Assembly: GCA_963995525.1 (NCBI GenBank)
Contig: OZ023211.1
Coordinates: 59,307,127-59,371,126, forward strand
Direction: 5' to 3'
Length of the DNA stretch: 64,000 nucleotides
DNA from: Escarpia spicata
Lineage: Eukaryota > Annelida > Polychaeta > Sabellida > Siboglinidae
A model generated the notes under the pieces. It did no database searches, was not told the DNA's origin, and saw nothing but the letters and a program-made list of their open reading frames with translations. Positions 35,648 to 47,634 of this stretch are shown here, one piece after another. Position 1 is the first letter of the stretch, and each line of letters opens with the position of its first letter. The translations under genes and the position numbers were made by a program.

Positions 35648-38471
35648 TCACTCGGTGTATGGTGCTGAAACAATAAAGACATTGCTCAGGTTACTATTTT
35701 TTGTGTGAAACTTAATACACAATTCAATAAATATACAAGGTAACAATGAATATTTATATAGATGTGATTTTATCTATGAAGCATTCGTTATCTTTACCTT
35801 CCTATATAACAAAATATATCGACTCCACAACTGGCTGATCAATGGGCTTCTGTGAATGAATTCATTATAAATTCAACTAATGGGTGTCTGTTACATACCT
35901 TATTGAAAAGTATCAACTATGCAGGGGTAAATTTAACATTGAATCTTAATAGTTCAATTTCAATTCCAGAATCCATATTAATCAAAATATTTGGGTATAA
36001 ATTAATTATGTCTTTACATTACCATTGGCCTTAAATTTAGCTAAGCAACAGGAAATTGGAAAATGACAATTTTTTTCTCCAAAATGCCATAAAACAGTAC
36101 AACTGAGTAGATGACAAAAAAGTATTATTAAATGGAACTGACCTCGTAATTTGATACCTAGCTCTGGAATGTGCCTCTTAAATGAATGAAATTTCAGCTG
36201 CATGGACCATTTGAGTGGTCAATATTCAATATCTACCTGCAGGCTTCTTAGCTGGTTCTGTAACTTTGGCCATCGTTGTATCTGTAGTTACAATGTGTCC
36301 TCCTCTTATGCTTACCACCTTTATTGAATCATCAGGATTCGACATCATTGCTAAGTACTTTTGTGCTGAAATAAGACATGTCACACAATTGTTATAACAT
36401 AGTTTAACTTAATACAGGCTGAATAGAGTTTTTTGGACTAAACAATGTTGTGAGGACCCTCATAATAATAAGGTACTTTATTCTGTCAGAGCAGGTTTAA
36501 CACATCACTGTCAGCTATGCCATTGCATACAGTCTGGCATGGTTGTCACAGACCTATGGAGCATTAAAATGTTTGATTTCAAAGTTGACTTACATTTTTG
36601 ATATATATACCAGTTTATGAATGCATAATGTCAGTTTTTCAACACAACAGTTTACCAGTATACTAGTGTGGAAACAGCATTAAGTCTGAAGAAGGAATTG
36701 GCAAACCATTTGATTGGATTTTATGTCAGAAATTATACGAAATGGTAGCCGCAAGCCATATTCATGTGGATATTCTTCCGTGAGTTCTACCGCAAACCAA
36801 CTTCATCAAAGTACCACTGCGAATGTGCAGGATTCGTTGCAATTCCCAAAATGGAAGTTTGAGGGAATCAAAGTTGGCGATAAATTTTCGGCACTTGTAT
36901 AGTATCCAGGCCCACCTCGACTTTTGCCTAAATTAGATACCTTACTCATCAGTGTGTTAATGCCAACATTCAACATCATCTCATGCATATTCATGTAACA
37001 AAAACATTGCGTTGTAGCACACTTCTGAAGTCCAAAGAGCGACCCGGTTTGCATCAATATATGCAGCCATATCACTCACAGCGGTAACACAAACTGGGAT
37101 GCTCTTTGTGTCTCAAAAATGTGCTAAAAGAAATATTTGTGTAATATAAATATGCCAGAGATGAAGTTGATCGATGAAGCTATACCACCGAGGTATCAAA
37201 TTTATGCAAAAGTTTAGTTATAATTACAAAATTGGGGTGTTTCAGATACTAGACAAATGCCAATGATTGCTAAACTTGCGGGCGATTAATGCCACCAAGT
37301 TGGGTTACGGCAAACATAAAAAATTAGTGCGCGGTGGAAGTCATGGAAGATTATCTGCACGAATGTAGTTTATGGCTACCAGAAGAATATCCATGTCATA
37401 AATTATAACATGTTATCCAGCAAGACAAGGTTCAAGTAGCTAATTGTTGCAAATTAGAAAGACGAGGCCTGAGTTTGCGAGTGCGACTGTATACATCAGT
37501 CTGTGGTAAACAAATAAAGCTCCACACATTAGCCTAGGTTATGGCACTTGTGTAGAATCTGGACCCACATCGATTTCGCCATTATAACTTGAGTTTTGTC
37601 TAACTTTGATACCTCAGTGCATTAGTTCCATTATTCAACATTATCCCAGTCATATTTAAGTTTAAGAATATTGCACTTTTGAGGCGTAAATAGCGGCCCG
37701 GTTTACATCAACATGTCTATATAATAATTGGCAAAAACCATAAGGTCATTACGCCAATATAGGGGCAGGAACTACAGGGGATTTTAGAGTTGTCTGCCCA
37801 GCCTAGATTTAAAAGTATCCACAGTGGCTGCAGACACAACTGTTTCAGTTAGTCCGTTCCAACATACGCTGTTATATTGCTCATTTTACGAGCACGATGT
37901 GGTAACGCACAAACGCAGCGGTGCAGACTAGCGCAAACAGGGTCTCTATTTGGGCATCAAAAGTGGGCTAAGCCATAATATTTTCGTAATATAAATATGC
38001 CTGGCCCTGGGATGATCATGATGTTGAATGATGGAACTAACGGTCTGAGGTATCAAAGTTAGGTAAAACTCAACTTCTCAAGTTATAATGGCGAAATCGA
38101 GGTGGGTCCGGATTCTACACAAGTGCCTAGCCTACTAGCAAATTACGTTAATTCCACAACGACGAGTCACAAACGTTAATAAGTTCCAATACATAATTAT
38201 TTGTATTATCGCCCACCTCTGAAGGGGTATGAAGCATCAGATTGCTTTACTTGTTTCTAGCATCGCCTTAACAATTGCTATCTAGACTACAGTAACTAGA
38301 GAAAGTGGACATACTTGATGTCATGACAGTCCACTTATCGTCTCGCTTCTCCCGTTTCAGTTTATACCACTGATAAGCCACCAGGCCGAAAGCGTTCCAG
38401 GCGAAGAAAAAATACATCCAATTCTTTTTCACATAAGTCCCACCGGGCCCGCCGTGCGCATATTTCTTCAT
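35648..38471 (-). CDS. unrecognised 100-residue single-pass membrane protein, 3 exons
   Basis: Exons on -: 38471-38315 (ATG), 36365-36237 and 35664-35648 (TGA). The donors are GTATGT and GTAGAT, the acceptors TTTCAG and TTTCAG. Both introns are phase 1 and the joined frame is open for exactly 100 residues. Residues 1-15 are Gly/Lys-rich (YAHGGPGGTYVKK). Residues 18-36 form one hydrophobic segment (WMYFFFAWNAFGLVAYQWY), followed by a basic stretch (KLKREKRDDKW). Exon 2 gives a soluble tail (KVVSIRGGHIVTTDTTMAK) ending TEPAKKPA, and the last exon adds APYTE. The size and single helix suit a small mitochondrial or ER membrane protein, but I do not recognise the family and assign no function. The start could instead lie in an upstream exon. 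Confidence 0.6.
36700..37440. repeat. long inverted (foldback) repeat 1
   Basis: The left arm (36720-37090) contains catgtggatattcttc, cacttgtatagtatccaggc and gagcgacccggtttgcatca. The right arm (37090-37440) contains reverse-complement relatives: aaatatgccagagatgaag, gaggtatcaaatttatgcaa and agaagaatatccatg. The arms are imperfect. It lies in the first intron of the 100-residue membrane protein gene. Confidence 0.65.
37530..38140. repeat. long inverted (foldback) repeat 2
   Basis: The left arm reads gcacttgtgtagaatctgga, then cccacatcgatttcgccatt and ctaactttgatacctcag. The right arm reads ctgaggtatcaaagttagg, aatggcgaaatcgaggtggg and tccggattctacacaagtgc. Each arm is about 180-200 bases. 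The loop (about 37730-37940) holds a short unrelated piece that may be a LINE tail. It is related in sequence to foldback 1 and to the single arm at 50285-50460. Confidence 0.8.
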
Positions 38472-39932
38472 TGCGTACTGACAAGAGTAGTCTTACCACT
38501 TATTAAAATATATCATTTGTTGAAGATGATGACGATATGACAATAATTCTGAAGAACGAGACCATGTCCTTTACAAGATCACCGGCAACATGTGTAATGT
38601 GTTCACTTGTGCTGCAGGTTTTGATTGGTGTAACTTATTCATTCACTAGGTGGCCACAACATCGAGTATCGCCCCCACCTGGCGGACAAAACAAAGTAAC
38701 CTCGATTATTATAGCCGTGGCGTATTGTACGGTGCACCGTGTTGTAACGCCACCATTTTCGGCTGGCTTAACTAAGTGTAATACAGAGGAACCTCACTAT
38801 TAAGGTCACCGGGACTGGGCAAAAGTGAACTCAACAGCGAGGTGACATTATTAGCAATTTCGAACTGTCGTAGGGTGACCTTAATTGCGAGGTGGCTTAA
38901 TTACCGAGGTGACCATAAAGCGAGGTTCGACTGCACTATAATTGCCTTATATTATCATGAATGAGTAGATAATACTAAATTTATAGAATACTGTAATACA
39001 ATTTGTACACACTATTTTTTAGTCAAGACTCGAGTACATGAACATAATTTGTACACTTCAATTTAACGAAAAGTACACAAAATAATAACTGCTGTATTCT
39101 TCAACAAAGTTAAAGTTATAAATCTGAATGTACAAAATAAAAGAAGCAGTTCTGAGAAATACTGAAGTTTAAAAATAACAAAATGGAAAACCTTATAAAT
39201 GGTTTATTACAAATAAATTATAAGTAAAACAGTTGCATTCATCACCAACAATTGACAGATCTGGCCCCAAATGGTACATTCATTGTGTAAACTTTTTATC
39301 ATGTGTAAGTCACCATTCTGTTTGTCTTATGTGAAATCTAAGCCATGAAGTGCGTAGCCTAGTTTCATGAATGTGGGCCATACATCATTAATGCGAAACT
39401 TTCGCCATTATAATGTACATATTTGCCTACACATTTTGAAGTCACAAGCACATTGGTATCCACATATTTATGAATTACAATGACCAGACCTCATGGAATG
39501 TGAATTAGTAAACGCACTAAGTGTTTGTAAACTATTAGTGTGGAAGCATTAAAGTACCAGAAAAAATGCAGAAAAGTGAGATATTACTCCATAACCACAG
39601 ATCTTATACGTAACACAGATAAATAACAAGCATTGCACACGCTGAAGTTAATAACATAACAAATCTTTGGCAGGATGTGCAGACTCTAAAATTGGACCAT
39701 CTACAAATTACGTACACATGATGGGGGAATAACAGTGTTTGTGTGTGCATCCATTAGGGGCTGGGGGTTTACTTTACTGTTAGTATGCAAGGTAGGCACA
39801 CTGGTTACAGGGGGACAGACCTAATACGTACAGCGAGAAGTCACACAGGGAGGGATAATTGTTCTACTATTTCTTGTATAAAAAATTTGTAGATCAACCC
39901 CCTTGAAGATCTCCAAACTACATCAAGTAATC
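38472..39932. other. spacer between the membrane protein gene and ALG11
   Basis: The part near 38600-38760 is the likely promoter region of the 100-residue protein gene. A MITE (38784-38934) follows. From 38940 to 39932 is AT-rich, probably ALG11 3' UTR and spacer; an AATAAA on - lies at 39208-39203. No other gene is seen. Confidence 0.5.
38784..38934. mobile_element. complete MITE of about 150 bases, gaacctc/ggtgacc family
   Basis: The left end is cagaggaacctcactattaa, then ggtcacc. The right end on the other strand is cagtcgaacctcgctttatg, then gtcacc. These inverted repeats, about 27 bases long, resemble pogo/Tigger ends. The interior is non-coding. Fragments of the family occur at 8633, 16945 and 22343. 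Confidence 0.8.
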
Positions 39933-42900
39933 TCATGAGGCAGTCTCTGCCTCTTCGTCCTCAACCGCCACCTCCTCATGTTCCCTCCTCAAGTCCCTCA
40001 CACACAGCTTAATGAGTGGCCGCACACACTCGAGGAAACCCTCCTCGAACTTGTCGTCAGAGAATCGGCTGACTGAGAGGCGTGCATGGTGCATCATGTC
40101 CAAGCGGTCAGCGACACTCATCTTAAAGATCGTGGTCAGTGCCTTGGCGTAGCTGTCAACGTTGTCTGCTAGAAAGCCGGTTCGGTGACCCTCGTATTCG
40201 GTCACTATGTCCATCTTTGGGCCGGCTGAGTCGTGGGCCAACATCACTGTCCCTGCAGCCATGCACTCGACAACACCTGAAACAAAATGCATTGGTTGAA
40301 TTGTGAATTTATGTATACTACTAATTACTATTATGCACAGGCACGGGAACAAAAATTTATATTGGGGGAGCTGAGAACTGGAGATTAAGCACCGCTGCGC
40401 TGTGGGATAATGACATCCGAAAGCAACGGGGTGTGTGTTGAATATTATTTGCGGGGACATTCAAAATTCATTAACCTTACCACGAACCTCCAATTGCACT
40501 CCCGTTAATATTTTGATTGACGCTTGCCAAAAAACCACCTTGAGGCTCTCAGAAAAGCCCAACTTGCATCCCCCTTTGAGGCTTACCATGTCTGCCCCAC
40601 TGCAAAATTCCCAGGTGCAAAGATCCACACACTTCCTTCTATGTTCAAACATTTTCCTTGGAGTTATGTTAAAATGATTGTCTGCTGCAAGCAGTTGGCG
40701 ACAGCAGAAATTAAATGGTCATGTCAACGAGCTTAAGTTCAAAATACTAATAAAAGTGACAATTGCTGCCCTTGGTTCATAGTTTCACAGGTGGGTGTAT
40801 GCTAAAAATAGATATGCAAACCAATTAAGGACCCTCTGTGACACATCTATGGTCTTGGAACGAGGCCAAGTTTAGTGAGGCCACTGGGGGTGCACTACCC
40901 TGACATGTGGGTAGGGATGTGCAGCTAAAGGTCACAATATCAAAAAGTATACCCTTGATCTAGGGACAAATTGCCCTGAGTAGTTGCCGATACATACCAA
41001 AATATGCACGATAGGTAACCGAGAATGCTACGATAAAAAGCTAGCCTTGTTCTAGGGAGAGTTCCTTGAAATTATATCCTTGACTAGGGAACGTCTGTAT
41101 AATGTTGGCCCTTGTTCGAGGGAGAACATGTAAAAAACAACGACATTTTAAGTCGTCACATCCACAGTACTGTTAGTATAGGCAGTGCACCCCTCTACGG
41201 TCAGGCCTTGACACCACACCTCTATTCTGACACAGCTCTACATTTATAAAGTCATTAGCTGCTACTCACAGATGCCGAAGTGTTCGTTCCACATGGTGTG
41301 CAGCCCAACAGTGGCGCCGGCCAGACAATCCTTCAGCTCGGCAAAAGACACGTTGATCTTGAACTCGACACTGTCTCCAATCCCCAGTTCCTCACATAAG
41401 TCCCGGAGACGTTCCACTCTCGCAGCATCTGCCGCGTCCCTGCAGCTTCCGACAAGCTCCAGGTGGTAGCATTGTCGTTCAGAGTCAGGCAGACCTGATA
41501 GGAACTTCTCAAACGCCTTCACTTGTAGAGGGTGGTTCTTCTCTGGTCGGAACTGGGCCACGGATACGATGCTGTGTTTCGTCTTACCCGTGGCGCCATC
41601 CAGTGGTAACTGCAGGAATTCGCTCGTGTCGCATGGAGGATACACAATGTGCGTTCGATCAGTCGCCTGCCAAAGTGCCCGGATGTGATTGAACGTCCAC
41701 GTTGAGTTCACCATGACGACATCGCTACGGTTACCCATAATACTGTAGAGGAACGCGAAGAAGTGGTAATACAACACCTTGATGCGACTGAAGACTGGGT
41801 TCTTTGATATGAAGGCAGCGTTGTTGTAAGACTCTGTCCGCTGTGTCACCTGTCTCAACATATCTGTGCTTATTGTAGGGTAGTGGACATAGCATGCCAC
41901 ACGACATCCGCCGAGGTACCGAAACAATGGCATCGTGAACGCATACCCCATTGTATCGATGTACAAGTCCGGCACACACTTTGTGAGTGCCTCAAAGCCA
42001 AGCACCAGGGACCCAAGGCTCTGACCAAGTAGAGTGAAGTGCGGATAGCTGTCAGCCTCCACCCAGTGTCTACGATGCAGGAAGACGAAGTCTATATACT
42101 GGCGATCGGTTCGTGGGAGGAGGATGTTGAAACGTTGTCGTACCCGTGAGAGGATCTGGTCCCCCGTCACATCTGTGTCCCCTGTGTAGATGACACATCG
42201 CACGTCTGGATGTCTGCAGTACAAACATTGGCACACATTAAGGAGAGGCAGTACCCGGAATTAGCTACCATAGTGATTTGTAAGAGGAATTCTGCTGTGT
42301 TGAATGTGGGAAAATGGAAAGTTGTTGAGCATGAAAAGATACTGCAGTAAACTCTGCATGCCTTGGCATTATTGCCAATAAAGCTTGTTGGGTAACTGGA
42401 TGTTTTATGTACTATTTGAACAGGATCATAAAATTATATTCCAAATTGCGAACATCGTTACACGCTTACTAAACACAACTTGGCAGGCGGTATACCTTCA
42501 ACATAGTTATTAACGTCATAAAAACATTATAATTTTATATTAATAAATAATTGAACCACTAGCAACAGACTGCCTTCTTTAAATTTTTGTTCGTTTGATG
42601 TTATTGTAAAATCATGTTATACAGTATAAACTATATCTTTTAGAACCTACTGACACAAATGTGTTTTTAAGAAACCATTTTTTAAAATTAAATCACAAGG
42701 AAATAATTTGTTCACATGGCAGTGCACTACTTTTGAAGGCATGGCCCCAGGTCCAATTACTGAAGAACTGAATGTTTGCATTTCCCTTACGTTATATATA
42801 TATATATGTAATGTTATTTATATACAGAAGTGTACTATACTTAGTTTGATTTAATAGGCTACCAGCTCGATAAGTTTTTATTGTAACTTCACTGGCAGCC

Positions 42901-45552
42901 ACCTCATCTGTGTTGCTTTTGTCTTGAAATATGTTGTATATCATGTGGATGAGGAAATAAACTTACTTACGTCCTTGCTAAAGTGTCACTAAAATCCTGT
43001 ATTATGTTATGTACTGTGCATACTCATCTCATTAGTAATCGGATCTGAGGCCGTGCCTATGTAAATGGCGTGCTGCCATGTAAATACTTTTTAATCCCGA
43101 AACAATAAAATTTCAATAACAACAATTTGTTCATTAAATGTTAGATATAGTGCAGTACAGTTCATGATTTTACTAAATAAACTAATAAACCTCTATTTAA
43201 TGAAAACCACATAAATAAAGTTAGATTGAAAGTAATATTATTCAACCACAACCATAGTTGAAAAAATAGATTTGACATTTCACTGCCTGGACAAGGTCTC
43301 TTTTCCCCAAAAAGATGTTTTACGAAAAATTTAACCACAAGTACTCAGAAGTACTTGATATACACGTACTTTCTTTGTACAGCTCTGACGGCAGTCCACA
43401 GCACCCTCTCCCCTCCCCCACCGGCATTGCAGTAAGGGTGGAAGAATCCAACGACCACCGGCACTTTGCCAGTGTCTCCAGGCACACGTAGATGGGGCAA
43501 CAATTTCTTGCCTCGGTACTGCAGCCAGTAGCGCAGTGCGATGATAAATACTGCCACAGCGGGAATACATGTTGTGAATAGCAGTATGTACAGGTCCGTG
43601 AATGTCCTAGCAAAATAAAATGACCACGTATTAATTAGATAGCCTATAGTTCTTCAAACTTGGAAAATGGGCCATAACCTGGAATTCAATCTTCAAAAGT
43701 GCCATGTCATACCTGTAACAAGAAACATAACTGTCATTAACAACCAATACATGCTTCATAGTCAAACACTAGAAACTGTTTCACACGGTAAAATATCTTG
43801 GTGTAACCATAACCTCAGATCTCCTGTGGAATGCCCACATAGATAAAATTTCTCTAAAAGCAAATAGATCACTAGGCTTCCTTCGCAGAAATTTCGGTTC
43901 CGTCAATTCAAATAAAAACTCGGGCCTACTTCACCTTTGTCAGACCCATCCTGGAGAACAGCTGTACTGTCTGGGATTCCTATACCCTTACACAAATAAA
44001 CAAACTAGAAATGATTCAACGCCATGCAACCCGATGTTTTATATTGCCACCACAATACCTACAATTAACTAGTTCTTCTGCATGTATTTCTGTTTATTTA
44101 CCCAATAATTGTGTTCTTATATATTGCACTCTAAAAACAAAAACACTTTTCCTGTTCGCCAGCCATGCTACGTACCGCCTGTATCCTCAGCAGGCTGGGC
44201 GTGTATTGGAAGAAGAGTTGAGATCAAGGTGGGGGTCTAATCATTTTGTCAATTATTACAAACAAATAAATATAAACTTCCAATAACTGATTATCATTTG
44301 GTGACTGACTAATTGAACATAACTGAGTTAGTGTAACTGCAACAAATACAATTCATTTTGACTAGTATTTTTTCATAAAATAAACCTTCAATAACTTTTT
44401 TATATCTACCTTTGCTAGTTGTATCAGATCCTCGATATTCACACTCGCAGAAGATTGTATAATAAGTGTATTCTCGAACTAACTGTGCATGTGTAGTTAT
44501 TCAGTTATTGTTACTAGTGGGCCGCCTGTACTAGCTGAGTGGTCAAGTTATCAAAGTTAACTATGATGAATGGACGAACTCCAAGTCATTTGCCATATGA
44601 TTTGGTCCAAAGCCACGGCTGGGCCAGGGCAGGGCCAGTGGCAGTGCAGTGGAAATGGAGTTGAACCAGAGGCAGAACACAATATTTGATTTCAGACCCA
44701 TGCAACCGGTTCTGCGTCATTACAGGTGTAGTCCAACCAATGTCATACACCAAAGCTTGTCGATGTAAGTAACATAGTATTATTAAGTGTGTACCCCGGT
44801 ACGTGGCAAGATCGTTATCTGCCCTCACTCTTCGTTGACACTGCGACACGCCGACACTGGGCTGGCGACAGGCGTGTACATTTTACGATTTATTGCATCA
44901 TTCATGCCGGAGTCAAGCTATCGACCACTGGAAGTTTAATACATGCCTAGTATGTCTTAACATGATAAAATAAACAAAACATGACAAATAACCTTGGAAA
45001 ACAAACCTATAATAACTCCAAAACATCGCTTTCCAACAACATAACGACATCTTGACAGGTAAACGAACCGAGTACATGTGACGTGCCCTAGAGGATTTAA
45101 TTGAACCATCCGCCTACTGAGCCCTCTAGCGAGTATAGGCAATACAATTTCTAGAAGCTATTGCTAGCAGCAGCAGCAGCTTGTTTTGACACGGGCGAAG
45201 TATGGTAAAATACCACGATAAACTGTGGTATACCCAACATAATCAGTGATCGGTCTTTGTCAAACACTTTAGATGAAAACTGTATTCAGTATGTCAAAAT
45301 CCCGATCCACCAATATGCCATGGCCTCTATCTTTTGAATAGGATGGACGTAGGCCTACGTGTTAGATAGAAAATACAAAGAGGAACAGCTTAACTGATAA
45401 ATGTTTGTGACCACGTAAGATGAGGCAAGACGAGGCTTGTGTGTGTGAGAGAGAAAGAGAGATATATATAGGGAGGGAGGGAGGGAGAGAGGGAGGGAGG
45501 GAGAGAGGGAGGGAGGGAGAGAGGGAGAGAGGGAGGGAGGGAGAGAGGGAGG

Positions 45553-45650
<98 letters not shown>

Positions 45651-46656
45651 CTTATGGAAATGGTCCATCTACGCTCCGGCCGACCAATGATGAACTGTAA
45701 GGGTTGTTTTCGACAACCACGAGTGTTGTTCGTAAATACCTGCTCTCCGGATTGGAAACAGGGTTGCTAGCTGTCGGGTAGCCGGGCCACCCGGCATAAA
45801 CGTCGAGACCACTTCGATATGACGCCTATAGATTTGCTTTAAATTTCAAATTTATGGGAGTATGTATTGATGACCAGCTAAACTGGAAACATCACATTAA
45901 TACGGTTAGAACAAAACTGTCGAAAGTAGCAGCAATCATTCACAAAGTAAGTTGTTTAATTAATCAAGATGGAATGTACATAATATTATTGTATTGTTCC
46001 CTGTTTTGCCATATATTAGCTATTGCAGCGAGGTAACACCTGTGTCTCAAACATCAGGTGTATTACTGTGCTGCAGAAACGAGTAGTCCGTCTGATCTGT
46101 GGCGTAAAACGTATGGAGCATACCAGCACTCTATTTAAACAACTCTGTACTTTGCAGACTTAGTTACATTTAAGACAGCGATTATATTGTATAGGGCACA
46201 TCACAATGAACTACCAAATAGTTTGCAATGTTTAAGCGGTATGTCTCAACACGTGGTACTCGACAGAAAGACACCTTTCGAAGTCATCGTGTGCGTACCA
46301 CACAACAATCTATGTGTATTTCTGTAAGTGGAGTAAAACTGTGGAATACCCTACATGAAAGCATCACCAGCCGTAGAAGAATAGACTTTAAACAAATATA
46401 AGTCCCATCTTCTATCTGTGTACTAGATCTAAGAAAAACATCCAAATAATTATAACAATACATTACATAGTATAATGTTGCATTTTGGAATAACGGGATA
46501 TACAATTGTTTTATGTTGCCTATTGGAAATATAATTAATCACTTACTTTACTTGGAACATAATAAGGACGTAATGATCAGTGGCGACGCGCAGCGGCCCG
46601 TCAGGAATAAGCAATCGCGTAACTATGGAAGTGACGTAACTGTTGTCGAGTGCCAT
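39933..46656 (-). CDS. ALG11: ALG11, GDP-Man:dolichol-PP-oligosaccharide alpha-1,2-mannosyltransferase
   Basis: Exons on -: 46656-46547 (ATG), 43606-43370, 42213-41270 and 40276-39933 (TGA). Phases fit at all joins and give 544 residues, against 492 in human. The enzyme adds the fourth and fifth mannoses to the lipid-linked oligosaccharide on the cytosolic face of the ER. Residues 38-65 are one membrane helix. [17 protein letters not shown] follows at 91-107, then HYPTISTD at 226-233, [12 protein letters not shown] at 333-344, and the GT4 E-x7-E motif EHFGICVVE at 426-434. Residue 431, at the last splice junction, reads Cys, whereas many homologs have Gly. The C-terminus ends in an acidic tail. 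Exon 1 is the least certain part: it has no similarity I recognise, but its GTAAGT donor and phase 2 match exon 2. Confidence 0.95.
40277..41269. other. last intron of ALG11
   Basis: The donor is GTGAGT and the acceptor tgtttcag. It is non-coding; the phrase gatctagggacaaattgccc and relatives recur loosely around 40950-41110, but no element was recognised. Confidence 0.6.
42238..42583. mobile_element. 346-base MITE, copy 3
   Basis: It starts attaaggagaggcagtaccc and ends cagactgccttctttaaa. The interior matches copies 1 and 2 in order (aattagctaccatagtgatt, ctgctgtgttgaatgtggga, ttgccaataaagcttgtt, acacaacttggcaggc). It lies in the second ALG11 intron just beyond the acceptor of exon 3. Confidence 0.8.
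42584..43369. other. remainder of the second ALG11 intron
   Basis: This is AT-rich sequence with a (TA)n run near 42795. No gene or recognisable element is seen apart from a weak LINE-tail-like piece near 42900-42970 (ggaaataaacttacttacg). Confidence 0.5.
43640..44240 (+). mobile_element. LINE reverse-transcriptase relic in ALG11 intron 1
   Basis: + frames read [19 protein letters not shown] near 43795 and [14 protein letters not shown] near 43860, and later pieces up to 44240. The order matches CR1/jockey-like C-termini. Many stops and shifts are present. Confidence 0.7.
44241..45446. other. middle of ALG11 intron 1
   Basis: No exon or recognisable element is seen. A short (AGC)n run lies near 45166-45181. 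Confidence 0.5.
45447..45648 (+). repeat. (GGGA)n-(GA)n purine tract
   Basis: Nearly 180 consecutive purines on + (45471-45648) run from GGGA/GAGA mixtures into a pure GA run of about 90 bases. Glu-Arg or Ser-Leu open frames across it are artefacts. Confidence 0.97.
45850..46440 (+). mobile_element. second LINE relic in ALG11 intron 1
   Basis: The + frame from 45854 reads [20 protein letters not shown] and [15 protein letters not shown], typical of the region after the palm domain in CR1/jockey-like elements. Broken frames continue to about 46440. It is inactive. Confidence 0.7.
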
Positions 46657-47394
46657 TTCTGCCCACTTTAGAGTCACATTTCTGGATTAACCCCTACTAC
46701 GACTGCATGGTGCAGCAGGCAGCAAAGAAAACATGCGAGGCCCTTTGCACGATCAATGATCTAATAACTACCGACGTTGCAAGTTGATATTTTATTATCA
46801 TAATTACTATTTAAATTTAATTTTTCTTACCACTGTACGTAACGATTCCTTAAAAAGTTACACCATTATTAAACCGGGGAACATTAATGAAATAATGGAA
46901 TACGAAACAATATTTTGAGTGTGTGTGTGTGTATGTGCGTACGTGTGTGTGCGCGCCGTCATATGGTCCGATTTTGACGAAATAATAGTATGTAAAAAAA
47001 CACCAGTTCTATCATTTGTCACTATAACTAAATACTTTTTATACACTTGTCTTGTCAAACGCGCATCTAAAACACGAAAAGTACAGTTAGCTGACACTCA
47101 TTGAAACATTAATCCAAAACCATGACAAATATGTCAAGCTAGCAGTGTAAACGAGAAACGTTTAAAGCGTATAACAAGAAACAGAAACATATGCCACACG
47201 AAGAACACGCACGAGTTCCCGGACTGCGAGAAACTCTAGCTCAATGTTCTGCGGGCTTGCGGTTTCATCACCGACTGAACTCTCGTGGGAGTAAAGGTAA
47301 CGCAACTGTCTGAATGACTTTCAACAAGTAATACAATGATTCGCATCTGCACGAATTGATTCGTGACTAGTACGCTTAGTTGTTTAGACGATTT
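46657..47394. other. ALG11 promoter region and spacer
   Basis: No coding sequence is seen. The ALG11 transcription start presumably lies in the first few hundred bases. A short (GT)n run is near 46918-46950. Confidence 0.5.
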
Positions 47395-47634
47395 TCACAA
47401 ACAAATTACAAATGTAGACTTTCGTCTATTCGTGTGTGTGGATGCGTTGATGAATGGTGAGATTACTCGAATGGAATGTGAAATGTATTGCTTGACACAC
47501 GTATGCATATTTTCACGACTGGAAAGGTTACTCGATCGCTCGAACGTATTACATGTGTACGGTTTCACGTTTGTGTGTAACTTTTCATGGACTTCAAGGT
47601 TGCGTTTATGCTGGGACGATTTTTCACACATAAC
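47395..47634 (-). pseudogene. decayed zinc fingers beyond the stop of the zinc-finger gene
   Basis: A shifted - frame continues the finger array with MCEKSSQHKRNLEVHEKLH, then the linker TNVKPYTC and ERSSNLSSRENMH, then a Cys-less remnant. The first finger lacks one Cys and the second has lost its second Cys. The shift relative to the upstream frame lies near 47635-47650. These look like former C-terminal fingers now outside the protein. Confidence 0.75.

Noticed and set aside
45390..45770. Open frames rich in Glu-Arg (+) and Ser-Leu (-)
   Set aside because: They are products of the GA/TC microsatellite, not proteins.
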